NCBI GenBank assembly: GCA_015655125.1
Contig: JAATFP010000061.1
Span: 1-64,000, forward strand
DNA length: 64,000 nt
Direction: 5' to 3'
Source: Chitinophagales bacterium
GTDB lineage: Bacteria; Bacteroidota; Bacteroidia; Chitinophagales; Chitinophagaceae
The notes under the pieces were generated by a model. That model saw only the letters and a program-made list of their open reading frames with translations. It was not told where the DNA came from and did no database searches. A program made the position numbers and the translations under genes. The stretch's first letter is position 1, and the number at the start of each line of letters is the position of its first letter. Below, in pieces: positions 9,117-18,201 of the stretch.

Positions 9117-9851
9117 TTACGAAAACAACTCCTGCAACACCGCCAGCGTCCGCATCTGTCCGAAATCCTGGATATGCAACGCATAATATTCCTGGTATTT
9201 CAACAGCAACTCCCGTCTTTTTATATGATTTAATTTCAGTTGATCGAGTTCGTGCGGTTGCATGATCTTCAATACTTCTGCAGTTATCTGTGCGTTTTCT
9301 CCTTCGAGGAAATATGGATGAATGGGTTGATGATCGATGAAGGCGCCTTCCTGCAGATCAAGATAAGTGAGCGATTAATCTGCGGCATCGTTTATTCTGA
9401 AGCCAAAAAAATTGGCAAGATGCAAAGCAAAATACAACGGAAAGTTGGCTGCAATATGCGGCGGCGCTACGTCGAGCTGCTGGAGCGCATCTTCGCAGAA
9501 ATAAAAAAGATCGGCATTTTGCTCCGGTTGTTTCAGCGTTTTACACAGCAGTTCCATCATGTACATGGCCACGCTGTTTTTGACAACATCGCTTAATACA
9601 TTTTGATATAAAAATGCCCAGCCCGCTTCGCGAATTCGGTGCATCGATCTTTGATCGTTGTGATACACTTCCATATCCAGCATTGCTGCAGGCTGGTACA
9701 TGGCGGCCTTGGCACCGGATTTCTTTGTGGTCCGGATGCCGTTTACCATGTAAGTTTGTACGCCAAACAATTCAGTGAATACGGTAACAACCAGGCTGGT
9801 TTCGCCGTATTTGACGGTGCGGAGTATGATGCCTTTTGTTTTATGTGTCAC
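9117..9851 (-). pseudogene. recO: recO, DNA repair protein, interrupted by in-frame TAA
   Basis: RecO helps load RecA at gaps with RecF and RecR. The first 158 codons (KTKGIILRTVKYGETSLVVTVFT at the start, then an alpha-helical part) end at TAA, 9375-9377. Reading on in the same frame gives 85 more codons that look like the normal RecO C-terminus: TYLDLQEGAF, HPYFLEGE, KIMQPHELDQLKLNHIKRR, and IQDFGQMRTLAVLQELFS, then a natural TAA at 9117-9119. Together they make the usual length of about 244 aa. So one base substitution, a sequencing error, or readthrough separates the halves; no frame change is involved. A 158-residue product would lack the C-terminal domain. Confidence 0.85.
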
Positions 9852-9857
9852 GGTTGG

Positions 9858-9985
9858 GGTTCAAGGTTACATGTTCAAGGTTCCAGGTTCCAGGTTCAAG
9901 GTTACATGTTCAAGGTTCCAGGTTCCAGGTTCAAGGTTCCATGTTCAAGGTTTCAGGTTCAACGTTGAACATGGAACCTTGAACG
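9858..9985. repeat. heptad / 35-bp tandem repeat array
   Basis: Between divergent recO and the MMPL transporter. Three consecutive 35-bp copies (9858-9892, 9893-9927, 9928-9962), the first two identical, the third with three changes. Each 35-mer is itself five 7-bp units of the form GGTTCMA / TGTTCAA. The array ends with the units in reverse orientation (GAACATGGAACCTTGAACG), giving a possible hairpin. Not CRISPR: there are no unique spacers. Confidence 0.9.
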
Positions 9986-10040
9986 TTTTTGCCTTTCTTT
10001 GCACAATCATTGTATATATAGCAATTCAATATAGATATTT

Positions 10041-12389
10041 ATGTGGAAACAACTGGCAAAGTTCGTTATTAAGAACAGGATCGTTCTATTAATTTTATTG
10101 GTGCTGGCAACCGGCGTAATGGGCTATTATGCGTCGAAGATCAGGCTAAGCTATGAATTCAGCAAAGCAATCCCGACCGATAATCAGAAATACCAGGATT
10201 ACCAGGCCTTCAAGCAGCGCTTTGGCGACGAAGGCAATACGCTTGTGATGGGCATCAGATCCAGAGATCTTTTTCAATTAAAGAACTTCAAAGCCTACCA
10301 GCAGCTTGTTTCCAATCTTAAGAAGATCCCGGCCGTGGAAGATATCTTAAGCGCGCCCGGCGCAGTACAGCTTGTGAAAGATTCTATCACCGAAAAAATG
10401 GGTGCGGTGAAGATCTTTCCTGATGAAATATATTCGCAGCAAACACTTGACAGTGCCGCTGCAATTTTTTTCAACCTTCCTTTCTATGAGGGCCGGCTCT
10501 ACAACAAAGATTCCGCAGCCTATTTGATGGCCGTTCGCGTAAATAAGGAAGTGTTCATGACGAAAGAACGCACCAAAGTGGTGGCCGCCATCATGGAAAA
10601 GGTGAATGCATTTTCTGCCAACACAAAAATTGAAACGCACCTGAGCGGCCTGCCGCTGATCAGAACCGTTGTTGCAGACCGCATCCAGAAGGAAATGAAA
10701 TTGTTCCTGCTCGGCTCACTGGCCTTCAGCGTATTGATATTGCTGATTTTTTTCAGGTCCGTCACCACCACTTTGTTGTCGCTTGCCGTAGTGATAATTG
10801 GCGTGATATGGACAGTTGGCATCACAGAATTATGCGGCTACCAGATTACATTGCTTACCGCACTGATCCCGTCGCTGGTAGTTGTGATCGGGATTCCGAA
10901 CTGTATTTATTTTATCAATAAATATCATTCATCGTATTTACAATCCGGCAACAAAAATGAATCACTCGTAAACATGGTGAGCAAGATGGGCGTGGTTACT
11001 TTATTTTGTAATATCACTGCCGCCATCGGCTTTGCCGTATTTGCATTCACCAAAAGTGCCATTCTCAAAGAATTCGGTGTGGTAGCGGGTTGCAGCATCA
11101 TGGTGATCTTTGTGATCTCTTTTATTTTACTGCCGTCGGTACTTAGTTTTTTACCGGTTCCCGGAAAAACACAATTAAAATATCTCAACAGTAAATGGAT
11201 CACTACACTTTTATCAAATCTTGAAAAGTGGGTGTTTGGCCACCGAAAAACGGTGTTGGCTATAACGGCCGTCATTCTTGCATTTGCCATTGCCGGCATT
11301 ATGAAACTGAAGACGGTGGGTTATATCGTGGATGATCTGCCGAAAACGGATGTGGTATATCGCGACCTTAAATTTTTCGAACATAATTTTAAAGGTGTGA
11401 TGCCGCTGGAAGTGATGATCGACACCAAAAAGCCGAAAGGTATTTTGCAGTCGTCGATCGATATCCGCAAGATCGCCGGTTTCCAGGACAGTGTGCTGGC
11501 GGTGCAGCCCGATATTGCGAAGCCATTGTCTGTTGTTGATGGCATCAAATTCAGTTACCAGGCCATTAGCCAGGGCCAGGGCGACTCCACCTATGTATTG
11601 CCAAGTTTTGGTAACCCGCTGGCGGAACTACATAAAACATTGCGCGAGCTGCAGGTGAAAAGACAAAATAATGAACTGCAGGCCAAAGATTCAGCGATGC
11701 TGAAACTGGTAGGCGCTTTTGTAGATTCGAGCGAGCAATACATCCGCATCAGTATGAGCATGGCCGATGTGGGAACAGAAAAATTACCGCAAATTCTGGA
11801 TACGATCCAGAAAAGTGTAAGCCAGACATTCGACAGCAGCTATAAAGTGACACTTACCGGTACCAGCATCACTTTTTTGGAAGGTAGCCGGTTCATCATT
11901 AATGGACTAAAAGAAAGCATCATGTGGGCCTTTTTGCTCATATCTGTGTGTATGCTTTACCTGTTCAGATCTTTCCGGATCTTGATATGTTCTTTGATTC
12001 CGAACCTCGTTCCGCTGGTGATCACTGCGGGATTGATGGGTTGGGTGGGTGTTCCGCTCAAGCCCAGTACGGTACTGATTTTCAGCGTTGCACTGGGTAT
12101 CGCGGTGGATATTACCATCCGTTTTCTGGTAAATTATAAACAGGTGCTGCCCGAAAACAATTTTAACGTAGAAACTTCCGTTAAAGCCACGATCAATCAA
12201 ACGGGATTAAGTATCATCTATACTTCGCTGGTGCTGATAGCAGGTTTTATCATCTTCTGCGCGAGCAGTTTTGGGGGTACATTTTCACTGGGCTGGCTCA
12301 CTTCTGTGACCTTGCTGACGGCAACCGCAACAAATCTTATCCTGTTGCCCGTACTATTATTGGTTACCAGTAAAAAAACAAAAAATTAA
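10041..12389 (+). CDS. MMPL/RND-family transporter
   Basis: 782 aa inner-membrane protein with the RND layout: a first helix at about 12-32, a large periplasmic domain (40-210), a block of helices at about 215-390 (ILLIFFRSVTTTLLSLAVV), then the same plan repeated (helix near 405-425, second periplasmic domain, helices from about 630 to the end). Two-fold internal repeat and length fit the MMPL group of predicted exporters (lipids, hopanoids, or drugs in known cases), driven by the proton gradient. Substrate unknown. It has no adjacent membrane-fusion or TolC-like gene. Confidence 0.85.
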   Translation: MWKQLAKFVIKNRIVLLILLVLATGVMGYYASKIRLSYEFSKAIPTDNQKYQDYQAFKQRFGDEGNTLVMGIRSRDLFQLKNFKAYQQLVSNLKKIPAVEDILSAPGAVQLVKDSITEKMGAVKIFPDEIYSQQTLDSAAAIFFNLPFYEGRLYNKDSAAYLMAVRVNKEVFMTKERTKVVAAIMEKVNAFSANTKIETHLSGLPLIRTVVADRIQKEMKLFLLGSLAFSVLILLIFFRSVTTTLLSLAVVIIGVIWTVGITELCGYQITLLTALIPSLVVVIGIPNCIYFINKYHSSYLQSGNKNESLVNMVSKMGVVTLFCNITAAIGFAVFAFTKSAILKEFGVVAGCSIMVIFVISFILLPSVLSFLPVPGKTQLKYLNSKWITTLLSNLEKWVFGHRKTVLAITAVILAFAIAGIMKLKTVGYIVDDLPKTDVVYRDLKFFEHNFKGVMPLEVMIDTKKPKGILQSSIDIRKIAGFQDSVLAVQPDIAKPLSVVDGIKFSYQAISQGQGDSTYVLPSFGNPLAELHKTLRELQVKRQNNELQAKDSAMLKLVGAFVDSSEQYIRISMSMADVGTEKLPQILDTIQKSVSQTFDSSYKVTLTGTSITFLEGSRFIINGLKESIMWAFLLISVCMLYLFRSFRILICSLIPNLVPLVITAGLMGWVGVPLKPSTVLIFSVALGIAVDITIRFLVNYKQVLPENNFNVETSVKATINQTGLSIIYTSLVLIAGFIIFCASSFGGTFSLGWLTSVTLLTATATNLILLPVLLLVTSKKTKN

Positions 12390-12486
12390 CACCCGGTTTT
12401 TTCTTTGAATTGAAAAATACTGTAGTAAAAGCAGCATTTTTCTAAAGAAAACGTTCATTTAAGGAGTAATCTTACAAAGAGTACTA

Positions 12487-12494
12487 TATATTTG
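12487..12494 (+). promoter_or_regulatory. candidate -7 box for the susC operon
   Basis: TATATTTG matches the Bacteroidota -7 consensus TAnnTTTG exactly and lies 21 bases before the susC ATG. A clear -33 TTTG at the usual distance is not visible, so this is a candidate only. Confidence 0.5.
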
Positions 12495-12515
12495 TTTACA
12501 TAAACTAAACTGCAA

Positions 12516-15500
12516 ATGAGAAAAGTAATATCTACTTTACTGGTTGTGTGTGCATTCGTGCTTACCGCAACTGCGCAGAACCGTACCGTGATAGGGAAGG
12601 TTTTGGACGTGAATGGTTATCCTCTTAACAATGTTTCGGTAACGATCAAAGGATCTGCGACCGGAACGTCTACCGACGCCACAGGCGCCTACTCTCTTAT
12701 CATCAAGCCGGGCGATAAAGCGCTGGTATTTTCGTCTGTGGGGTTTGAACCTGTGGAGATCAATATCGGCAACAAAGGACTTATCAATGTAAGCCTGCAG
12801 GCTGCTGACAAGAAACTGGAAGAAGTGGTAGTAGTGGGTTATGGCGTTCAGCAGAAAAAAGCATTTACAGGATCTGCCTCTAAAGTAGATGTGAAAGAAT
12901 TTGCGCAACTCGTTACGCCGTCGATCGATAAGCAATTGTCTGGTCGCGCAAGTGGCGTGAATGTAGTCAATAGCAGCGGTACCGTAAATGCCCCGGCAAG
13001 GATCAGGATCCGTGGGCTGGGTTCCTATTCCCAAAATCTGAATCCGCTGGTAGTTGTAGATGGTGTTCCGATGACTACCGGTAATCTTGCACTTATTGGT
13101 AACTCCAATGCATTGGGCGATATCAATCCTTCAGATATTGAAACGATCGACGTGTTGAAGGATGGTTCTGCCACTGCGATCTACGGATCTGCAGCGGCAA
13201 ACGGTATCATCCAGATCACCACTAAAAAAGGTTCCAGGGGGAGATCACTGGTTTCGTACGACGTGACGCTTGGCCTTGCCAACCCGCAGACAACTTTCGA
13301 TATGCTAAATGCTAATCAGTTTGTAACCATTGCAAACGAAAAACTGGTAAATTCCGGCACTTTGCCTGCTGCCAGGCTGGATTCCATAGGAACCAACACC
13401 GATTGGCAAAAGAATATTTTTGCGAGCAATACTTTCACGCAGAATCATAACCTTAGCGTATCCGGTGGTACTAACAGGTCCACATACTTTTTGTCTTTTA
13501 ATTACAGCAGTAACCAAGGCATCGTTAAATCGAATCAAAACAGGTCTTTCAGGCTCAGGGCAAATATAGAACACGAGGCTTCCAAATGGTTGAAGGTTGG
13601 TAATAACCTGCTTCTGTCAAGGCAAAAAGATAATGATCAAAACAATGGTACAAATGCGCTCAGCGGCAGTATTGTAGGCGCTTTGAGAGCCTTACCAAAC
13701 GTTGCAATTTATAATCCGGCCAATCCAACAGGTTATAACATTCAGCCTTATCCGGCAAATGTATTGGGGCAGGGAAACAACCTTCGTCCGATTGATGATG
13801 GGTACACCAATATCATGTTTGTTTTGGACAATAACCGTTATGAAAGTGACAAGTACAGAATATTCAACATTTCTTATGTAGAGATCAGCCCATTTAAAGG
13901 CTTTAAATACAGAACACAGCTGGGCATCGATTACTTTAATGACAACAGCCTGCAGATCCTTGATGGCCGTCATGGCGATGGTTTCAGCACAACTGTTCCG
14001 GGGTACATTTACAACGGCCAGCAGAATTTCCTTTCCACAGATATCCAGAATTATATCAACTATACCTACGCAACAAGGGGTCACTCATTTTACCTTACAG
14101 TGGGTCACCAGTTGTCTCAAACCAAATCAAGATTCTTCTCTGCCAGCGGTAATAATATCTCCGATCCTTTCTTCCTGAAAGAAAACATCATTACCAATAC
14201 GGTGGGCGGCACGCAAACCGTTGGAGGTAATTATCTTGAAGGTGCAAGCGAATCTTTCTTCGGAAGGTTGAACTACGATTACAAAGGAAAATATTTTGTT
14301 CAGGGATCGCTCAGAAGAGATGGCCAGAACGGACTTGCACCAGGAAAAAAATACCAGACCTTCCCTGGCTTGTCATTCGGCTGGAGGCCGATCCAGGAAA
14401 AATTCTGGGGGAAAAGCAAATTCTTGTCCAGGACATTTACCGACTTCAAGGTTAAAGGTTCCTATGCCGTGGTGGGTAACCCGATTTCAGGGTTCCCTTA
14501 TCTCACCACCTACGGTGCAAGGCCTTACGGTAACTTAGGCGGTAGCGCCGCATCGTTAATCGGAAACCCCGAACTGACCGGTGAGCGCAGTATTAAGTAT
14601 GATATCGGTCTTGACGTAGGATTGTTCAACAGGGCGACTTTTGCGTTGGATCTTTTTAAGAACGACATCAATGAACAGATCCTGAACGTTCCGCAACCAT
14701 ATAGTGCGGGTATTCCGGGCAACCAGATCGCACAAAACATTGGCAAGATCCAGAACAAGGGGATCGAACTGAGCCTTGATGTTGATCTGGTGAAAACAAA
14801 AGATTTTACCTGGAACCTGAATACGAACTATTCTTATATCAGCAATGAATTAAAATCATTGTATTCTTTGGGCGGTATTCCTGTAACGGAACTTATCACT
14901 ACCAACTATAACATCAACCGTGTGGGTGAAGCGCTCAATGCGATTTATGGCTATCGCTTCGCAGGCGTAAATTCCGGCAACGGTAACCCTGTTTATTACA
15001 ACGCAGCGGGGCAACTTGTGCAGCGAAATATCGGTGCGAATGGCGGGTATTTCTTTGCAAACTCATTGTCAGACCCAACATTAGGTGCGCCAACGTCCCT
15101 TGCTACAACCGATAAGGTTATCTTGGGAAGTGCATTGCCTAAATACTATGGCGCCTTTACAAATACTTTCAGCTATAAAGGTTTGTCACTTGAAGTAATG
15201 TTCCGTTTCCAGGGTGGAAATAAGATAATGAACATTACCCGCCAGGAAATTTTGCTGAACCAGAAATTTGCAAACAACGGTACCGAAATTCTGAATCGCT
15301 GGACAACGCCAGGCCAGATCACAGATGTACCAAAGTTGTGGTATGGTCTGGATGCGAATGCAAATCAGAATGGCGAAGCCATTTCAAGATTCGTTGAGGA
15401 TGGGGATTTCCTGAAATTGCAAAATATTGTATTGAGCTACCAGATGAATCCGGAAAAACTGAGATCTGCTTCCGGCAATTCTGTGAAGAGCCTGCGTTTC

Positions 15501-15638
15501 TTCGTGCAGGTACAGAATGTTGCTACCTGGACGAAATATAAAGGAATAGATCCTGAAGCATATTCTGAATTGGGTCAGGATAACTCATTGTCACCACAGG
15601 TGAGAACAATCTCAACAGGATTTAATATCGGATTCTAA
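12516..15638 (+). CDS. SusC/RagA-family TonB-linked outer membrane transporter
   Basis: 1040 aa. A signal peptide (ending TATAQ) is followed by a carboxypeptidase-like CNA-B domain (residues about 22-100: VIGKVLDVNGYPLNNVSVTIKG), a TonB-box-like stretch (EEVVVVGYG), the plug domain (about 120-240, with RIRGLGSY and the SusC signature DVLKDGSATAIYGSAAANG), and a 22-strand type beta barrel to the C-terminus, which ends in Phe. SusC proteins import oligosaccharides, peptides or other large nutrients with a SusD lid and TonB energy. No glycosidase, sigma/anti-sigma pair or sensor is next to it, so the substrate is not predictable. Confidence 0.95.
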   Translation: MRKVISTLLVVCAFVLTATAQNRTVIGKVLDVNGYPLNNVSVTIKGSATGTSTDATGAYSLIIKPGDKALVFSSVGFEPVEINIGNKGLINVSLQAADKKLEEVVVVGYGVQQKKAFTGSASKVDVKEFAQLVTPSIDKQLSGRASGVNVVNSSGTVNAPARIRIRGLGSYSQNLNPLVVVDGVPMTTGNLALIGNSNALGDINPSDIETIDVLKDGSATAIYGSAAANGIIQITTKKGSRGRSLVSYDVTLGLANPQTTFDMLNANQFVTIANEKLVNSGTLPAARLDSIGTNTDWQKNIFASNTFTQNHNLSVSGGTNRSTYFLSFNYSSNQGIVKSNQNRSFRLRANIEHEASKWLKVGNNLLLSRQKDNDQNNGTNALSGSIVGALRALPNVAIYNPANPTGYNIQPYPANVLGQGNNLRPIDDGYTNIMFVLDNNRYESDKYRIFNISYVEISPFKGFKYRTQLGIDYFNDNSLQILDGRHGDGFSTTVPGYIYNGQQNFLSTDIQNYINYTYATRGHSFYLTVGHQLSQTKSRFFSASGNNISDPFFLKENIITNTVGGTQTVGGNYLEGASESFFGRLNYDYKGKYFVQGSLRRDGQNGLAPGKKYQTFPGLSFGWRPIQEKFWGKSKFLSRTFTDFKVKGSYAVVGNPISGFPYLTTYGARPYGNLGGSAASLIGNPELTGERSIKYDIGLDVGLFNRATFALDLFKNDINEQILNVPQPYSAGIPGNQIAQNIGKIQNKGIELSLDVDLVKTKDFTWNLNTNYSYISNELKSLYSLGGIPVTELITTNYNINRVGEALNAIYGYRFAGVNSGNGNPVYYNAAGQLVQRNIGANGGYFFANSLSDPTLGAPTSLATTDKVILGSALPKYYGAFTNTFSYKGLSLEVMFRFQGGNKIMNITRQEILLNQKFANNGTEILNRWTTPGQITDVPKLWYGLDANANQNGEAISRFVEDGDFLKLQNIVLSYQMNPEKLRSASGNSVKSLRFFVQVQNVATWTKYKGIDPEAYSELGQDNSLSPQVRTISTGFNIGF

Positions 15639-15662
15639 TTTTCAACTTATCAATACCACACA

Positions 15663-17285
15663 ATGAAATATACAACCAATAAAATTTTCGCATCGATCGT
15701 TCTCGCCGCAGGGCTGGCGGGTGGTTGCAAGGAAAAACTTGATCTGCAGCCGTATAACCAGATCGTAAATACAACGGCTTTCAATACTGCTTCAAGATGT
15801 GCGCTGGCGCTTAACGGCGTATATGACGCGGCGCAATCCGGCGTGTACGATCCGTTGAACGGAACGGCCACTTCCGATCGTGGTTACCCGTTCGGAGCCG
15901 CAGCCATTGAACAATCTGAAATGAGAGGAGAAGATTGTGTGAATATTCAAACTTTTTATCTCACTACATATCTTGCACAATACAACCCTACCACACCTAA
16001 CAACGTGAATATGTGGAAGGAACTGTATGCTTTGATTAATAAGGCCAATCTTTCCATCGCGGGCTTTCGCGGCGCGGGAACCGGTGGTGTAATTACTTCT
16101 ACCGTTGCGTTACAATATGAAGGTGAATGTCGTTTCCTGAGGGCGATGGCTCACCATGAATTGCTGATCAATTTCTGCAAGCCGTATTCCGACAATGCCG
16201 GTGCGGCATTGGGTGTCCCTTACCGCGATTACCCCATTGACGGACAATCTGCCGTAGCGCAGGCGCAGTCTCAACCAAGGGACCTTGTGAAAAATAATTA
16301 CACTGCCATTCTTGCTGACCTTGATTTTGCAGAAGCAAATCTTCCGGCAAACGGAGGCGCAGGTGTAAATACCATCCGCGCTACAAAAGCTGCGGCCATT
16401 GCATTGAAAGCGAGAGTAAAAATGCACATGGGCGACTGGACAGGCGTTCAAACCGAAGTGAACAAATTATTGCCGACGGGCGTATTGCCAACGTTCCCGA
16501 CATTGCCGGTTTCACCTGTGGGTGGCTGGACGCTGACCGCAAGCCCTGATGGTCCGTTTGTTGACAATCTTTCACTTGAAAGCATCTTTTCCATCAGGAA
16601 CGATCCAAACGATAACCCGCAAACCAACGCGGCGCTTTCCAGGTTATTTGGAAGTGTAACATTGGGTGGCAGAGGGTTGGTTTCCCTGAGTCCGATCCTG
16701 TTTAATTTGCCGGAATGGACCTGCTCAGATAAAAGAAAAACATTGTTGACTGCGGACGGAACAAGTGCGATCACAACCGCTACAAAATTCACGAAAAAAT
16801 ATAAGGATTACGGCACTTACAGCGATTACGCTCCTTACATCCGCTACGCAGAAGTGTTGTTGATGGGTGCAGAAGCAGAAGCAAGACTTGATGCAGGGAT
16901 TTCTGCACGCGGGCTCACTTTGTTGAATTATGTAAGAAACAGGTCATTGAACGACCCGGCAACCGAAGCCTACACTGCTGCAAGCTTTGCAGATAAAACA
17001 GCTTTCATCAAAGCGATCCTCGCCGAAAGAAGAATTGAATTTGCGGCGGAAGGAAAACGTTGGGGCGATATTCACAGACTGGCAACTGATCCTGTTTTTG
17101 GCACAGGTGGAATTCCTGCAAAAATGGCTTCGGGCTTTGTAGGAACTGCAGCATTTGCATGCGCAGGTGTGGTTCCGCCAAGAGGCGCCGACGCCATCGG
17201 ATATTCCGATTACAGGTTCCTGTGGCCAATTCCGGCACAGGAAAGAAATACCAACCCGATCGTTGCTCAAAACCCTGGTTATTAA
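15663..17285 (+). CDS. SusD/RagB-family nutrient-binding lipoprotein
   Basis: 540 aa outer-membrane lipoprotein that works as the surface lid of the SusC transporter just upstream (24-base gap). Lipobox ends at Cys22 (LAGGCKEKLDLQP). Typical SusD helical repeats follow, with ECRFLRAMAHHELLINFCKPY around 150 and the C-terminal block ILAERRIEFAAEGKRWGDIHRL near 460, which is the best known family signature. The final segment (DYRFLWPIPAQERNTNP) is also standard. Ligand unknown. Confidence 0.95.
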   Translation: MKYTTNKIFASIVLAAGLAGGCKEKLDLQPYNQIVNTTAFNTASRCALALNGVYDAAQSGVYDPLNGTATSDRGYPFGAAAIEQSEMRGEDCVNIQTFYLTTYLAQYNPTTPNNVNMWKELYALINKANLSIAGFRGAGTGGVITSTVALQYEGECRFLRAMAHHELLINFCKPYSDNAGAALGVPYRDYPIDGQSAVAQAQSQPRDLVKNNYTAILADLDFAEANLPANGGAGVNTIRATKAAAIALKARVKMHMGDWTGVQTEVNKLLPTGVLPTFPTLPVSPVGGWTLTASPDGPFVDNLSLESIFSIRNDPNDNPQTNAALSRLFGSVTLGGRGLVSLSPILFNLPEWTCSDKRKTLLTADGTSAITTATKFTKKYKDYGTYSDYAPYIRYAEVLLMGAEAEARLDAGISARGLTLLNYVRNRSLNDPATEAYTAASFADKTAFIKAILAERRIEFAAEGKRWGDIHRLATDPVFGTGGIPAKMASGFVGTAAFACAGVVPPRGADAIGYSDYRFLWPIPAQERNTNPIVAQNPGY

Positions 17286-17302
17286 TCTAAATCTAAACCG
17301 CC

Positions 17303-18094
17303 ATGCTAAAAAAAATATTTGTATATAGCCTGATCATTGCTGCAACCGCAGCGAGCTGCAAAAAACCGGATCCCCTTACAGGATTTGAAAAAACTGTTGG
17401 CAGTGTTTCTTTAACGAACGTAAACTCCAGTGGAAAAATAATGGACTTTTATATCGATGGTATTAAGATGACACAGAATGGAGCTTTAGCTGCCGGCGGA
17501 ACCATTCTCGGTTCTTATGTAGGCATCAACGCTGATCAACATGGTATCACGATCAAAGACGCTACAACGCCCACCATTGAATACATTGCAGGAACGTTTA
17601 CGGGTGTTGTTGGAAACGCGTATTCTTATTTCGTATACGATACACTTACCGCAGGTAAGATGAAAGGTATTTTGTTGCCCGCAAGCCGCAAACCCGCGAT
17701 CGGCGAAACAACTAATGCGAACATCCGCTTTCTTAATTTTTCACCAAAAGCACCGGAACTGGATTGCTGGGTAGTGAGACTTGTAGGAACAGTAAGAACA
17801 GACAGTGTAAAGATCGCTGCCACACGGTCTTACATCGGCAATATTGCATCTCCGGATGTAGATGCCCTGGGCGCATACACAACGATCAGAGCCAACCAGC
17901 TGGCCGGTGCCAACGGTACAGGAAGTCCGGCCACAACATATTCCATTAAGGTTACTTTGGCTAATACAAATACGATCGTGACTTCTGCAAGTGCTTCTTT
18001 CGTTCCCGCAAGAAATTATACTTTGTATTTAAGAGGCGTGTTTAATTACCCTGCTACTGCCACTTATGGTTTAGGGTTGATGACGGATAATTAA
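17303..18094 (+). CDS. DUF4397 lipoprotein of the SusCD operon
   Basis: 263 aa, predicted lipoprotein with acylated Cys19 (ATAASCKKPDP). The mature part has two beta-sandwich-like repeats typical of DUF4397: SVSLTNVNSSGKIMDFYIDG near residue 35 and NANIRFLNFSPKAPELD near 137, ending in FVPARNYTLYLRG. It lies 17 bases after susD and before a strong terminator, so it belongs to the same transcript. In SusCD loci such third proteins are often surface ligand-binding partners; that role is inferred from position. The family itself is of unknown function. Confidence 0.75.
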   Translation: MLKKIFVYSLIIAATAASCKKPDPLTGFEKTVGSVSLTNVNSSGKIMDFYIDGIKMTQNGALAAGGTILGSYVGINADQHGITIKDATTPTIEYIAGTFTGVVGNAYSYFVYDTLTAGKMKGILLPASRKPAIGETTNANIRFLNFSPKAPELDCWVVRLVGTVRTDSVKIAATRSYIGNIASPDVDALGAYTTIRANQLAGANGTGSPATTYSIKVTLANTNTIVTSASASFVPARNYTLYLRGVFNYPATATYGLGLMTDN

Positions 18095-18115
18095 TATCAT
18101 TTTGCCAATATTATA

Positions 18116-18147
18116 AAAAGGCCCGGTTAATTTTAACCGGGCCTTTT
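18116..18147 (+). terminator. intrinsic terminator of the susCD operon
   Basis: Perfect 15-bp inverted repeat (AAAAGGCCCGGTTAA / TTAACCGGGCCTTTT) with a 2-base loop, 21 bases after the DUF4397 stop. The A-run on one flank and T-run on the other let it work in both directions, also for the convergent TlpA-like gene. Confidence 0.92.
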
Positions 18148-18201
18148 GTGTGCCGAAGCCCCGGCCTGGATTCTTCCCGAAGCCCGGGCTTCAGGTCACA
18201 T

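Noticed and set aside
9240-9596. 118-codon plus-strand frame over recO
   Set aside because: It covers the conserved recO C-terminal half on the other strand; recO similarity is decisive.
9858-9985. CRISPR array
   Set aside because: Units are contiguous without unique spacers and no cas gene is present.
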